Positions 53,366 through 62,337 of a stretch of DNA of 64,000 nucleotides are shown here, piece by piece. The notes below the pieces were generated by a model. That model saw nothing but the letters and a program-made list of their open reading frames with translations. It was not told the DNA's origin and searched no databases. The position numbers were made by a program, and so were the translations under genes. The stretch is from JBBDLF01 sp040879025 (GTDB lineage: Bacteria; Pseudomonadota; Gammaproteobacteria; Pseudomonadales; Pseudohongiellaceae), in assembly GCA_040879025.1 (NCBI GenBank), contig JBBDLF010000037.1, forward strand, positions 124,001 through 188,000, written 5' to 3'. Numbering within the stretch: position 1 is the stretch's first letter; each line of letters begins with the position of its first letter.

Positions 53366-54487
53366 TCAGGGGCTGGCGACAATATCACCCACCATGATCG
53401 GCTCGGACATCTCCAGAATCATGCCGTAACTGAGTTTTTCAAAAGTTCTGTATACCAGCAACGTGCCCACTTCCTTGTCCGGCAACTGCACATTGTTCCC
53501 GAAGAAACCGCTGCGCAAGCGGCCTTTCCAGTCCTGACGTTCAGCGCCCACTTCATCGTCAACAACAGTGCCCTGCTGGCGAATGGAAAGCACATCGCCT
53601 ATCCGCAGATTATCCCGCGACCCCAGGCCGATAACGAGGGTGTCCAGCATGGAGCCCATGGTTTCGTTGGTCGGAAGCGCCAGAATGTAACCGGCGACCT
53701 CGTCCTCCGGCGCCTGGGGATACAACACCGGGTCAAGCGGCGAGGCTTCGCGGACCAGTAAGCGGTCACCAACCAGAATTTCCTTGCTGCTGCTGCGGAT
53801 TTCGAGCCTGCGCACTCCTTCGCCCGCCTCGGCGATTACCGTGGCAGTGCCCTTGTTTTCAAGCTCGACACCCAGAGACTCTCCCGTGTCGGGGTCGCGG
53901 TAGGTATTGCCCTGCCGGTAAATCTGAAAAGAATTCGCCGAGTCCGGCCAGGCACCGCGGGCGTAGATCTCATCACCGGCTCCCATGATGAGATTGACGG
54001 CTGAATTGGCCAGGATATAAGGGGCGTCCTCATACAGCTCCGGTGACACAATCCGGTTCTCCGTCAAACTGTTGGCAATGTCGGCCACGACAATTTCCGG
54101 AATGGAGCTCGACGGTAGCGCTGACTCCCGAATCCGCGGGCTCAGCCGGGACGTCGGCCGGTCGCTGTCGGCGGCCGCGGCGGCTGCACGCTGTACGATA
54201 ATGCGGGGATCACCGTCGACAAACTGCAACACCAGAACGTCACCCGGATAGATCAGGTCAGGATTCTCAACTTGCTGGTTCTGTTCCCAAATCTCCGGCC
54301 ATCGCCACGGATCCTCGAGGAAATTGCTGGCAATATCCCATAACGTGTCGCCTTCTACCACGACATAGTTGTCCGGGTAATCTTCCAGCAACAGCGTTGT
54401 CTGGGCCTGTATCCCACTGGCAAACATACCCAGCCAGGCACCGAGGACGATGCCGGGAATAAAATGCCTCAATCCACGGTTTCTCAT
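53366..54487 (-). CDS. LysM-domain exported protein
   Basis: About 373 residues from ATG 54487 (AGGA eight bases upstream; a TTG at 54493 is also in frame). A signal peptide ends near GIQAQ, then a LysM motif (VVEGDTLWDIASNFLEDPWRWPEIW) binds peptidoglycan, followed by a long region of repeated beta motifs of unknown role. The orthologue in Pseudomonas is PA0020-like, always beside dprA and opposite def. Its exact function is not known. Confidence 0.88.
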   Translation of the reverse strand: MRNRGLRHFIPGIVLGAWLGMFASGIQAQTTLLLEDYPDNYVVVEGDTLWDIASNFLEDPWRWPEIWEQNQQVENPDLIYPGDVLVLQFVDGDPRIIVQRAAAAAADSDRPTSRLSPRIRESALPSSSIPEIVVADIANSLTENRIVSPELYEDAPYILANSAVNLIMGAGDEIYARGAWPDSANSFQIYRQGNTYRDPDTGESLGVELENKGTATVIAEAGEGVRRLEIRSSSKEILVGDRLLVREASPLDPVLYPQAPEDEVAGYILALPTNETMGSMLDTLVIGLGSRDNLRIGDVLSIRQQGTVVDDEVGAERQDWKGRLRSGFFGNNVQLPDKEVGTLLVYRTFEKLSYGMILEMSEPIMVGDIVASP

Positions 54488-54511
54488 ATTCAAGTTCCTG
54501 CGCTGAACAGG

Positions 54512-54538
54512 TTGATTATCTTAGCAATAAGGTATAAT
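54512..54538 (+). promoter_or_regulatory. Candidate promoter of the def-fmt-rsmB operon
   Basis: TTGATT (54512-54517) and a perfect TATAAT (54533-54538) with 15-base spacing, about 70 bases before the def ATG. The spacing is slightly short; no better -35 was seen. Confidence 0.45.
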
Positions 54539-54612
54539 TGCACTAGAAGCGGTTAAGTTGTTCCAAGCAGTTCACAGAACTGCGTCATCCAATGCGGCGG
54601 TAATCCCATAAA

Positions 54613-55119
54613 ATGGCGAAATTACAAATTCTGGAGTTCCCTGATCCCAGGCTGCGAACGAAAGCACACCCTGTAACTGTTTTCGACGACAAACTGAATG
54701 TCTTGATCGAGAACATGTTCGAGACCATGTACGATGCCAAGGGTATCGGCCTGGCCGCGACGCAGGTTAACGTGCATCAGCGAATCCTGGTTATGGATAT
54801 CTCTGAAAACAAGGATAGTCCGAGGGTATTCATTAACCCAACTTTTGTGGTAACTGATGAAGAGCTGTCGGATTACGATGAGGGCTGCCTCTCTGTCCCC
54901 GGTTTTTATGAAACCGTCTCCCGACCGCGCCAGGTCAAGGTTTCCGCCCACGATGTCAAGGGAGAAATCTTTGAGCTGGATGCCGAGGGCTTGCTTGCCA
55001 CCTGCATTCAGCATGAAATCGATCACCTGGACGGCAAGCTGTTCGTCGATTACCTGACCACCCTCAAGCGGCAGCGCATTCGCAGCAAACTGGAAAAAGA
55101 GCACAGGAAATCGGCCTGA
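54613..55119 (+). CDS. def: Peptide deformylase
   Basis: 168 residues with the three deformylase motifs: GIGLAATQV, EGCLSVPGFY and QHEIDHLDG, supplying Cys and two His metal ligands and the catalytic Glu. It removes formyl groups from new proteins. It is the first gene of a plus-strand operon, four bases before fmt. Confidence 0.97.
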   Translation: MAKLQILEFPDPRLRTKAHPVTVFDDKLNVLIENMFETMYDAKGIGLAATQVNVHQRILVMDISENKDSPRVFINPTFVVTDEELSDYDEGCLSVPGFYETVSRPRQVKVSAHDVKGEIFELDAEGLLATCIQHEIDHLDGKLFVDYLTTLKRQRIRSKLEKEHRKSA

Positions 55120-55122
55120 CCG

Positions 55123-56106
55123 ATGCCTCCCCTTCGCATTATCTTTGCCGGCACGCCCGACTTCGCGGCGAGCCATCTGGAAGCTTTGCTTGCCGGCAAA
55201 CACAACATCGTTGCGGTTTATACCCAGCCTGATCGCCCGTCGGGCCGCGGCAAGCAATTACTGCCTTCGCCCGTGAAGACCGTTGCGCTGCAACACAACG
55301 TTGCGGTGTTTCAACCCTCCTCCCTGAAATCCCGCGAAGAACATGCCCGGCTCAAGTCTCTGGACGCTCACTTGCTTGTGGTTGTGGCCTACGGTCTGAT
55401 CCTGCCTCAGGCGGTGCTGGATATTCCTGTGTATGGTGGTATCAACGTTCACGCGTCCATGCTGCCGCGGTGGCGCGGAGCGGCGCCGGTGGAGCGCGCT
55501 CTGCTGGCCGGCGACAAGGCGACAGGTATCACTATTATGCAGATGGATGCCGGCCTGGATACCGGACCTATGTTGCACCAGCAGCCGGTGAAAATTGAAG
55601 CGGACGACACGCGTGTCACGCTGGAAGAAAAACTGGTCGCGGCAGGTCGCAAAGCGCTGCTCTATACGCTGGATAATTACCTCGTCATGCGTGACAACGC
55701 GCAGGCCCAGGGCGAGGCCCACAGCACCTATGCCAAAAAAGTCGAGAAAACCGAAGCGCGGATTCGCTGGCACGAGCCCGCCCGACTTATCGACTGCCAG
55801 GTACGCGCCGGGATCGGCAGGTATCCTGCTTATACCTTTATCGATGGCCAGCGGGTGAGACTGGTTTCCGTCACACCGGATGATACCGCGGCAGAAGAGA
55901 TACCTGGCACTATAGTGGCCGCCGACAGTAACAGCCTGACCGTCGCCTGTGGCGGTTCCACGCTCCGGGTTCACGCATTGCAACTGCCGGGAAAAAAACC
56001 CATGACCGCGAGGGAAGTTTTCAACTCACGCCGGAAACTGTTTCAGCGCGGTAAACGCTTTACCGATTCAGAACTTGATTCAGAAAACAGCGATACCCAT
56101 CCATGA
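55123..56106 (+). CDS. fmt: Methionyl-tRNA formyltransferase
   Basis: 327 residues with IIFAGTPDFAASHLEAL, the formyl-folate site HASMLPRWRGAAPVERAL with catalytic Asn/His/Asp, and a C-terminal OB-fold tRNA-binding domain. It formylates initiator Met-tRNA. Its stop overlaps the rsmB start (ATGA). Confidence 0.97.
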   Translation: MPPLRIIFAGTPDFAASHLEALLAGKHNIVAVYTQPDRPSGRGKQLLPSPVKTVALQHNVAVFQPSSLKSREEHARLKSLDAHLLVVVAYGLILPQAVLDIPVYGGINVHASMLPRWRGAAPVERALLAGDKATGITIMQMDAGLDTGPMLHQQPVKIEADDTRVTLEEKLVAAGRKALLYTLDNYLVMRDNAQAQGEAHSTYAKKVEKTEARIRWHEPARLIDCQVRAGIGRYPAYTFIDGQRVRLVSVTPDDTAAEEIPGTIVAADSNSLTVACGGSTLRVHALQLPGKKPMTAREVFNSRRKLFQRGKRFTDSELDSENSDTHP

Positions 56107-57410
56107 GTCAGAACCCCCGCGCGGTTGCCGCAGAAATTCTCAACGCCATCCTAAGCCACCATGGCTCACTGACCTCTCACTTGCAGAAACATGAATCCGC
56201 CGCTGATTTCAGCCTCGTGCAGGAAATGTGTTTCGGCTGCTGTCGCCATTATTACGCTTTGGATGCCATTCTCGGCCAATTGCTGGAACGGCCGTTGCGC
56301 CGCAAGGATCTGGACGTTAAAAGTCTGCTTCTGGTTGGAATTTATCAACTCCGCTATTTGCGCATACCCGACCATGCGGCAATCAATGAAACCGTCGCGG
56401 CGACGGGCACGCTCAACAAGGCTTGGGCGCGGGGACTGGTCAACGGGGTATTGCGCAACTATGTCCGTCAGGCCGACGCACTGGACCAGATGCTGGTCAA
56501 GACCGATGACACTGTGCGTTTCTCGCATCCGGGGTGGTTGCTGGCAAGGCTCAAAGCAGACTGGCCGGATCAATGGCGTGAAATCGCAGCCGCCAACAAC
56601 CAACGCCCGCCGATGACATTGCGGGTCAACCGGCTGCAATCGACGCCCCGGGACTATCTGGACCGGCTGCGGCAGGCGGGAATCGAAGCCAGATCGGGCA
56701 CGCTGGCCGAGACGGCGCTCTATCTTGACAAACCGGTGGCGGTTGATCGGCTCCCGGGCTTCGCCGACGGAAGGGTGAGTGTACAGGATGAGGCTTCGCA
56801 ACTGGTTCCGGGCCTGCTTCGTCTTGAAGCGGGACAATCCGTACTTGACGCTTGTGCCGCGCCCGGGGGCAAGGCCTGCCATCTACTCGAGAGTGAGCAT
56901 TCACTGACGAGAATGGTACTGATAGACAAGGATTCATCGCGTCTGCGTCCCGTGCAGGAGAACCTCATGCGGCTTCATTTGGAGGCCGAAGTCAAACAGA
57001 ATGACGCGGCGGATATTGAGGCCTGGTGGGACCAGCGGCCATTCCAGCGTATCCTGCTGGACGCCCCTTGTACCGGCACTGGCGTTATCCGCCGCCACCC
57101 TGATATCCGGCTATTGAGACTGGCGCAGGACGTGCCCCGCATGGCGGACGAACAGCTGAAATTACTGACGGGTGTGTGGCCCTGTCTGGAACCCGGGGGC
57201 TTGCTCCTGTACTGCACCTGCTCTGTGCTCCGGGAGGAAAACGATGCCGTGGTTGGCGCATTTCTACGGGAGGTCGATAGCGCTAAACATGAAGCCATTA
57301 CAGCCGATTGGGGAGTACAATGTCGCTACGGAAGACAACTGCTGCCATGTGACAACGGGACGGACGGATTTTTCTTTTCCGTCCTCCGCAAAAAACCCGT
57401 ATCAGCCTGA
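56103..57410 (+). CDS. rsmB: 16S rRNA m5C967 methyltransferase RsmB
   Basis: 435 residues: an N-terminal NusB-like RNA-binding domain, then a SAM methyltransferase with DACAAPGGKACHLLE, LLDAPCTGTGVIRRHPDI and YCTCSVLREEND, including both catalytic cysteines. It methylates C967 of 16S rRNA. It follows fmt in the standard order. Confidence 0.97.
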   Translation: MSQNPRAVAAEILNAILSHHGSLTSHLQKHESAADFSLVQEMCFGCCRHYYALDAILGQLLERPLRRKDLDVKSLLLVGIYQLRYLRIPDHAAINETVAATGTLNKAWARGLVNGVLRNYVRQADALDQMLVKTDDTVRFSHPGWLLARLKADWPDQWREIAAANNQRPPMTLRVNRLQSTPRDYLDRLRQAGIEARSGTLAETALYLDKPVAVDRLPGFADGRVSVQDEASQLVPGLLRLEAGQSVLDACAAPGGKACHLLESEHSLTRMVLIDKDSSRLRPVQENLMRLHLEAEVKQNDAADIEAWWDQRPFQRILLDAPCTGTGVIRRHPDIRLLRLAQDVPRMADEQLKLLTGVWPCLEPGGLLLYCTCSVLREENDAVVGAFLREVDSAKHEAITADWGVQCRYGRQLLPCDNGTDGFFFSVLRKKPVSA

Positions 57411-57442
57411 CCATCGGCCGGCAGTGAGGTAAACCCGATTAA

Positions 57443-58816
57443 ATGAAGATCATCATACTCGGCGCGAACCAGGTAGGGTCGACTCTTGCCGAAACGCTTG
57501 CCATTGAAGACAACGACATCACTATCGTTGATTCCGATGCCGAACGGCTACGGACACTGAAGGACCGTCTCGATCTGGGTACGGTAGCGGGTATCCCTTC
57601 CCATCCGAACGTACTGGAGGAAGCCGGCGGTCAGGACGCGGAAATGCTGATCGCCGTAACCGAGAGTGATGAAGTGAACATGGTAGCATGCCGTGTCGCC
57701 TACTCGCTGTTCCAGACACCCAAGAAGATCTGTCGATTGCGATCCACCGCTTACCTGGTGAACGACAAATTATTCGGGCAAAACGGCCTCGCCGTTGACG
57801 TCGTCATTTCCCCTGAACATATCGTTTCAAATTATATAAGCCGGCTGATTGACATGCCGGGCTCGCTTCAGGTGCTTGATTTTGCCGCGGGCAAGGTACA
57901 GCTGGTGGCGGTGAAGGCGTACTATGGCGGTCCGTTGGTAGGCCAGGAAATCCGGCTGCTGCGCCAGCACATGCCTTCCATTGAAACACGGGTGGCGGCC
58001 ATTTTTCGTCGTGACCGGCCGATCATACCGGAAGGCGCCACGGTAATTGAAGCGGACGATGAAGTGTTCTTTATCGCGGCGCACAATAATATCCGCGCGG
58101 TAATCAGTGAACTGCGGCGAATGGACAAGCCATACAAGCGCCTGATGATTGCCGGCGGCGGCAACATCGGGCTGCGCCTTGCCGAGAGTATCGAACGCCG
58201 CTATCAGATCAAGATAATCGAGCGCAATCTCCAACGCAGTGGCTACCTCTCCGAAACCCTGAACCGCGCCATAGTGATCCATGGCGAATCTTCAAACCAG
58301 GACCTGCTGCTGGAGGAAAACATCGAGGATACCGATGTTTTTCTGGCTCTGACCAACGATGACGAAGCCAATATCATGTCGTCAATGCTCGCCAAACGAC
58401 TTGGCGCCAGAAAGGTAATGACCCTGATCAATAATCCGGCCTATGTCGATCTGGTACAAGGCGGAGAGATCGACATCGCCATTTCTCCCCAGCAGGCAAC
58501 CATAGGTTCATTGTTAGCTCATGTTAGACGCGGTGACGTGGTCAATGTCCATTCCCTGCGCCGGGGTGCCGCGGAGGCCCTGGAAGCCATCGCGCACGGA
58601 GATGCCCATTCATCCCGGGTGGTGGGTCGCGCGATCGAAGACGTCGATCTGCCCGAAGGCACCACCATAGGCGCCATCGTCAGAGATAACGAAGTGCTTA
58701 TCGCTCATGATGATACGGTAGTTGAATCAGGAGACCACGTCATTTTGTTTTTGATCGACCGCAAACGAATCCCTGATGTAGAACGGTTGTTCCAGGTAGG
58801 CTTCAGCTTCTTTTAG
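57443..58816 (+). CDS. trkA: Trk potassium uptake regulatory subunit TrkA
   Basis: 457 residues made of two RCK repeats, each with a nucleotide-binding Rossmann start (IIILGANQVGSTLA and LMIAGGGNIGLRLA) and a C-terminal TrkA_C part. It gates TrkH with NAD(H)/ATP. It is five bases before trkH. Confidence 0.97.
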   Translation: MKIIILGANQVGSTLAETLAIEDNDITIVDSDAERLRTLKDRLDLGTVAGIPSHPNVLEEAGGQDAEMLIAVTESDEVNMVACRVAYSLFQTPKKICRLRSTAYLVNDKLFGQNGLAVDVVISPEHIVSNYISRLIDMPGSLQVLDFAAGKVQLVAVKAYYGGPLVGQEIRLLRQHMPSIETRVAAIFRRDRPIIPEGATVIEADDEVFFIAAHNNIRAVISELRRMDKPYKRLMIAGGGNIGLRLAESIERRYQIKIIERNLQRSGYLSETLNRAIVIHGESSNQDLLLEENIEDTDVFLALTNDDEANIMSSMLAKRLGARKVMTLINNPAYVDLVQGGEIDIAISPQQATIGSLLAHVRRGDVVNVHSLRRGAAEALEAIAHGDAHSSRVVGRAIEDVDLPEGTTIGAIVRDNEVLIAHDDTVVESGDHVILFLIDRKRIPDVERLFQVGFSFF

Positions 58817-58821
58817 CCCTT

Positions 58822-60273
58822 ATGCACCTGTCAATAATCATAAAAATACTGGGCCTGCTGATAATGCTTTTCAGCGTGTTCAGCAATCTGCCCCCTTTGC
58901 TGATTTCGTTGGTATATAACGATGGTGGCGCCTCGTCCTTTCTGACTTCGATGTTCATCCTGTTTCTGATTGGATTTATCCTGTGGGGATTTGCCGCCCG
59001 CTCCAGACAGGAACTGCGAACTCGCGACGGCTTTCTGGTGGTGACCCTGTTCTGGAGTGTTCTGGGCGTGGCCGGTTGCCTGCCCTTTCTGCTCTCTCCG
59101 GCCATCGATCTCTCGCCCACCGACGCTATCTTTGAGTCGCTCTCCGGTCTCACCACCACGGGCGCCACCGTAATCACCGGGGTTGATTCGCTGCCGAGAT
59201 CGTTGCTGTTTTACCGCCAGTTACTGCAATGGTTGGGCGGCATGGGCCTGATTGTGCTGGCCGTAGCCGTATTGCCCATGCTGGGCATCGGCGGGATGCA
59301 GCTTTACCGCGCTGAATTTCCGGGCCCGGTGAAAGACAACAAGCTACTGCCCCGGTTGGCGGAAACCGCCAAGGCGCTGTGGTACATTTACGTCTCCCTC
59401 ACGGCGGCTTGCGCGCTGGCTTACTGGGCCGCGGGAATGAGCCTTTTCGATGCCGTGAGCCACAGTTTTTCCACCATTGCCATCGGCGGCTTCTCCACCC
59501 ACGATGCCAGCATGGCCTATTTCAACAGCCCCGTCATCGACATCATTGCAGTAGCCTTTATGTTCTTCGCCGGCATCAATTTTGCGCTGCATTTCACGGC
59601 GTGGCGCGGTCGCACTTTTCGAAGTTACCTTGCCGACCCCGAATTTCTATTCTATTGTTTTATTCTCGCGTTCGTGGTTGTCGTCACCATCTCGCTACTG
59701 TATGCCACTGCCACCTACGGATTCACTGAATCGCTGACCAAAGGCTTATTCCAGGCCGTTTCAATCGCCACCACCACCGGCTTCACCACGGCCGATTTCA
59801 GTGCCTGGCCTTCCTTATTGCCGTACATGCTGATTTACGCGGCGATCATCGGCGCCTGCGCAGGCTCCACTGGCGGCGGCATGAAAGTCATCAGGGTCCT
59901 GTTGATATTCAAACAGGGCTTTCGCGAAGTGCATCGTCTGATTCATCCGCGGGCGACGCTTCCCATCAAGCTCGGTCGCACGGCGATTCCTGATCGGGTG
60001 GTGCAGGCGGTATGGGGGTTTTTTGCGGTTTACGTCATGGTTTTCATGGTGATGCTGCTGGCCCTGCTGGCGACGGGGCTCGATATTGTCACCGCGTTCA
60101 GCGCGGTGGGCGCCTGTCTGAACAATCTCGGGCCGGGTCTGGAGAATGTGTCCCAGAGCTACGGTGGGCTGCCAACCGCCGCCAAGTGGATTTTGTGTGT
60201 GGCGATGTTGCTGGGCCGCCTGGAAGTCTTCACTCTGCTGGTGCTTTTTACACCCATGTTCTGGCGCAAGTAA
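58822..60273 (+). CDS. trkH: Trk potassium transporter TrkH
   Basis: 483 residues, about ten TM helices with four pore loops (FESLSGLTTTGATVI, FSTIAIGGFSTHDAS, SIATTTGFTTADFSAW, GACLNNLGPGLE). Each has the selectivity Gly, the last as in other TrkH. It forms the K+ channel regulated by TrkA. It ends 42 bases before the convergent acyltransferase gene. Confidence 0.97.
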   Translation: MHLSIIIKILGLLIMLFSVFSNLPPLLISLVYNDGGASSFLTSMFILFLIGFILWGFAARSRQELRTRDGFLVVTLFWSVLGVAGCLPFLLSPAIDLSPTDAIFESLSGLTTTGATVITGVDSLPRSLLFYRQLLQWLGGMGLIVLAVAVLPMLGIGGMQLYRAEFPGPVKDNKLLPRLAETAKALWYIYVSLTAACALAYWAAGMSLFDAVSHSFSTIAIGGFSTHDASMAYFNSPVIDIIAVAFMFFAGINFALHFTAWRGRTFRSYLADPEFLFYCFILAFVVVVTISLLYATATYGFTESLTKGLFQAVSIATTTGFTTADFSAWPSLLPYMLIYAAIIGACAGSTGGGMKVIRVLLIFKQGFREVHRLIHPRATLPIKLGRTAIPDRVVQAVWGFFAVYVMVFMVMLLALLATGLDIVTAFSAVGACLNNLGPGLENVSQSYGGLPTAAKWILCVAMLLGRLEVFTLLVLFTPMFWRK

Positions 60274-60315
60274 CTGCTCAAGCCACTAATTCAGGCGAGG
60301 CCCCGCGGTAACCAC

Positions 60316-61278
60316 TCACTGGCGATACAGGTTCGTGCCGTCCTGAAGCCGGCGAAACCGTTTGTACTCCCATTGATATTGTTCAACTCCTCCCGGACCC
60401 GCACCTTCGACAAGCCGCTGTACACTGCGATTAAGTGCAGACGCGGAAACTTCGGGCCGCTCGTCGTAAATGGCCGCATCGGCGTCGCGTATTACCACTC
60501 TGAAGCCGCCGGATTGGGGCAGGCGGTGGGCATAGCCTATCAACACGCGGGCGCCTGTTTTGCCGGCCAGTTTCCCGGCCAGCGTCATGGTCGGCGCCCG
60601 GACCCCAAAGAAGGGAGCAAAAACGCCGCCTTCATTTCGCCCCGGAGCCTGGTCCGGAAGAATGCCGATTAATTCTCCGTCTCGCAGCGCCCGGCGTAGC
60701 GCCGCCACTCCCTTGCGGGTGGTCGGGACAACACTCGCACCACCGCGGGAACGGGCCTGCTGAATCAGCTTGTCCAGTTTGGGCGACTGCGGCGGCTGGT
60801 AAAGGAACGTCGAGGCAATTCCCTTTGTTATATGGAAGCCGAACATCTCCCAGTTACCAAAATGGGGTGCCAGCAGGATCACGCCCTTGCCATCCGCCAT
60901 CGCCTGTTCGAGCAGCTCGCTCCCCTCGGTTTCCTTCACCAGCGAGAGAGTTTCCGGTAGCGGCAGCAGCCAGGCTTTACCCATTTCCAGTGCGGTTTTG
61001 GCCGTGTGCTGCAGACTGCGTTTGGCAAGCCGATTGATCTCCTGGTGATTCATATCGGGAAAACAGGTACGCAGATTCCGTAACGTGGCATGCTTGAGCG
61101 GTGTGGGAAACCGATAGATGACATAACCCACGGCATTGCCCAGCGCATGCACCCAGCGCAGGGGCAACCGCGCGCAGCAGATCAGCAGGGTTTTCAGAAG
61201 TATGTATCGCAGGTTTCGAATGGCGGCTCTCCCGGGCGGATGTGATCGGATCGGCCGGTAATCCCTTCCCTTGAGCAA
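60316..61278 (-). CDS. LpxL/HtrB-type lipid A acyltransferase
   Basis: About 320 residues with one N-terminal TM helix and the HxxxxE acyltransferase motif HFGNWE, then GVAALRRALRDGELIGILPDQ and FFGVRAPTMTLAGKLA, typical of late lipid A acyltransferases. The exact acyl chain is unknown. The start is probably TTG at 61278, since no ATG precedes the TM helix. It is divergent from glyQ with 120 bases between the two starts; htrB beside glyQ is also seen in Pseudomonas. Confidence 0.9.
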   Translation of the reverse strand: MLKGRDYRPIRSHPPGRAAIRNLRYILLKTLLICCARLPLRWVHALGNAVGYVIYRFPTPLKHATLRNLRTCFPDMNHQEINRLAKRSLQHTAKTALEMGKAWLLPLPETLSLVKETEGSELLEQAMADGKGVILLAPHFGNWEMFGFHITKGIASTFLYQPPQSPKLDKLIQQARSRGGASVVPTTRKGVAALRRALRDGELIGILPDQAPGRNEGGVFAPFFGVRAPTMTLAGKLAGKTGARVLIGYAHRLPQSGGFRVVIRDADAAIYDERPEVSASALNRSVQRLVEGAGPGGVEQYQWEYKRFRRLQDGTNLYRQ

Positions 61279-61398
61279 GCCCCCTCGGAGGCGGGAATTA
61301 TGGGTCAGAGGTTCCTTTATTAGTTGCCGGGAATCAAGGATAATTGCAGGCCTTCACTGGTTGCCACTTTTATCGTCGATGGGCGCACCCCCGCTGTT

Positions 61399-62328
61399 AT
61401 GACAACTCAAGCTGACCTTACTACATTCCAGGGCCTGGTGCTGGCGCTGCAGCAATACTGGGCCGACTATGGTTGTGTTGTGATGCAACCCCTCGACATC
61501 GAAGTGGGGGCGGGCACTTTCCATCCCGCCACCTTCCTTCGAGCCATCGGGCCGGAAACCTGGAATACGGCTTATGTTCAACCCTGTCGCCGTCCTGCCG
61601 ACGGCCGTTACGGACAGAACCCCAACCGCCTGCAACACTACTACCAGTTCCAGGTTATTTTAAAACCGTCGCCGCTGAATATTCAGGACCTGTACCTGGA
61701 GTCTTTGCGCAGCCTGGGAATAGACAGCAGCATTCACGACATTCGTTTTGTAGAGGATAACTGGGAATCTCCGACGCTTGGGGCCTGGGGCCTGGGATGG
61801 GAAGTCTGGCTGAACGGGATGGAAGTCACCCAGTTCACTTACTTCCAGCAGGTCGGCGGTCTCGAATGCCACCCTGTCAGCGGCGAAATCACCTACGGAA
61901 TCGAACGCATTGCCATGTACCTGCAGGGTGTCGACAGCATCTATGACATCGTCTGGACCCGCGGACCTAACGGAACAGTGACCTATGGCGACGTGTTCAA
62001 ACAAAACGAAGTGGAAATGTCGGCCTACAATTTCGAACATGCCGATACCGCTCTTCTGTTTGGCTATTTCACAGACTGTGAACAACAGTGCCGCGATCTG
62101 ATAGAGAAGGGGCTTGCGTTGCCGGCTTATGAGCAGGTATTGAAAGCCTCACATTATTTCAACCTGCTCGATGCGCGTCGTGCCATCTCCGTTACCGAGC
62201 GGCAGCGTTTTATTTTGCGTGTGCGCACACTGTCACGCATGGTCGCCGAAGCTTACCTCAACAGTCGCAGGGAACTGGGCTTTCCCCTGGCGCCGGACGA
62301 TCTGCGCCAACACTATCTCGAGCCCTGA
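61399..62328 (+). CDS. glyQ: Glycyl-tRNA synthetase alpha chain
   Basis: 309 residues from ATG 61399 (MTTQADLTTFQGLVLALQ), the family start; the in-frame TTG at 61324 adds a non-conserved lead. It has the class II signatures GAGTFHPATFLRAIGPE, YVQPCRRPADGRYGQNPNR and GGLECHPVSGEITYGIERIAMYLQG. It forms an alpha2beta2 enzyme with GlyS. Confidence 0.97.
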   Translation: MTTQADLTTFQGLVLALQQYWADYGCVVMQPLDIEVGAGTFHPATFLRAIGPETWNTAYVQPCRRPADGRYGQNPNRLQHYYQFQVILKPSPLNIQDLYLESLRSLGIDSSIHDIRFVEDNWESPTLGAWGLGWEVWLNGMEVTQFTYFQQVGGLECHPVSGEITYGIERIAMYLQGVDSIYDIVWTRGPNGTVTYGDVFKQNEVEMSAYNFEHADTALLFGYFTDCEQQCRDLIEKGLALPAYEQVLKASHYFNLLDARRAISVTERQRFILRVRTLSRMVAEAYLNSRRELGFPLAPDDLRQHYLEP

Positions 62329-62337
62329 ACCAAGCCA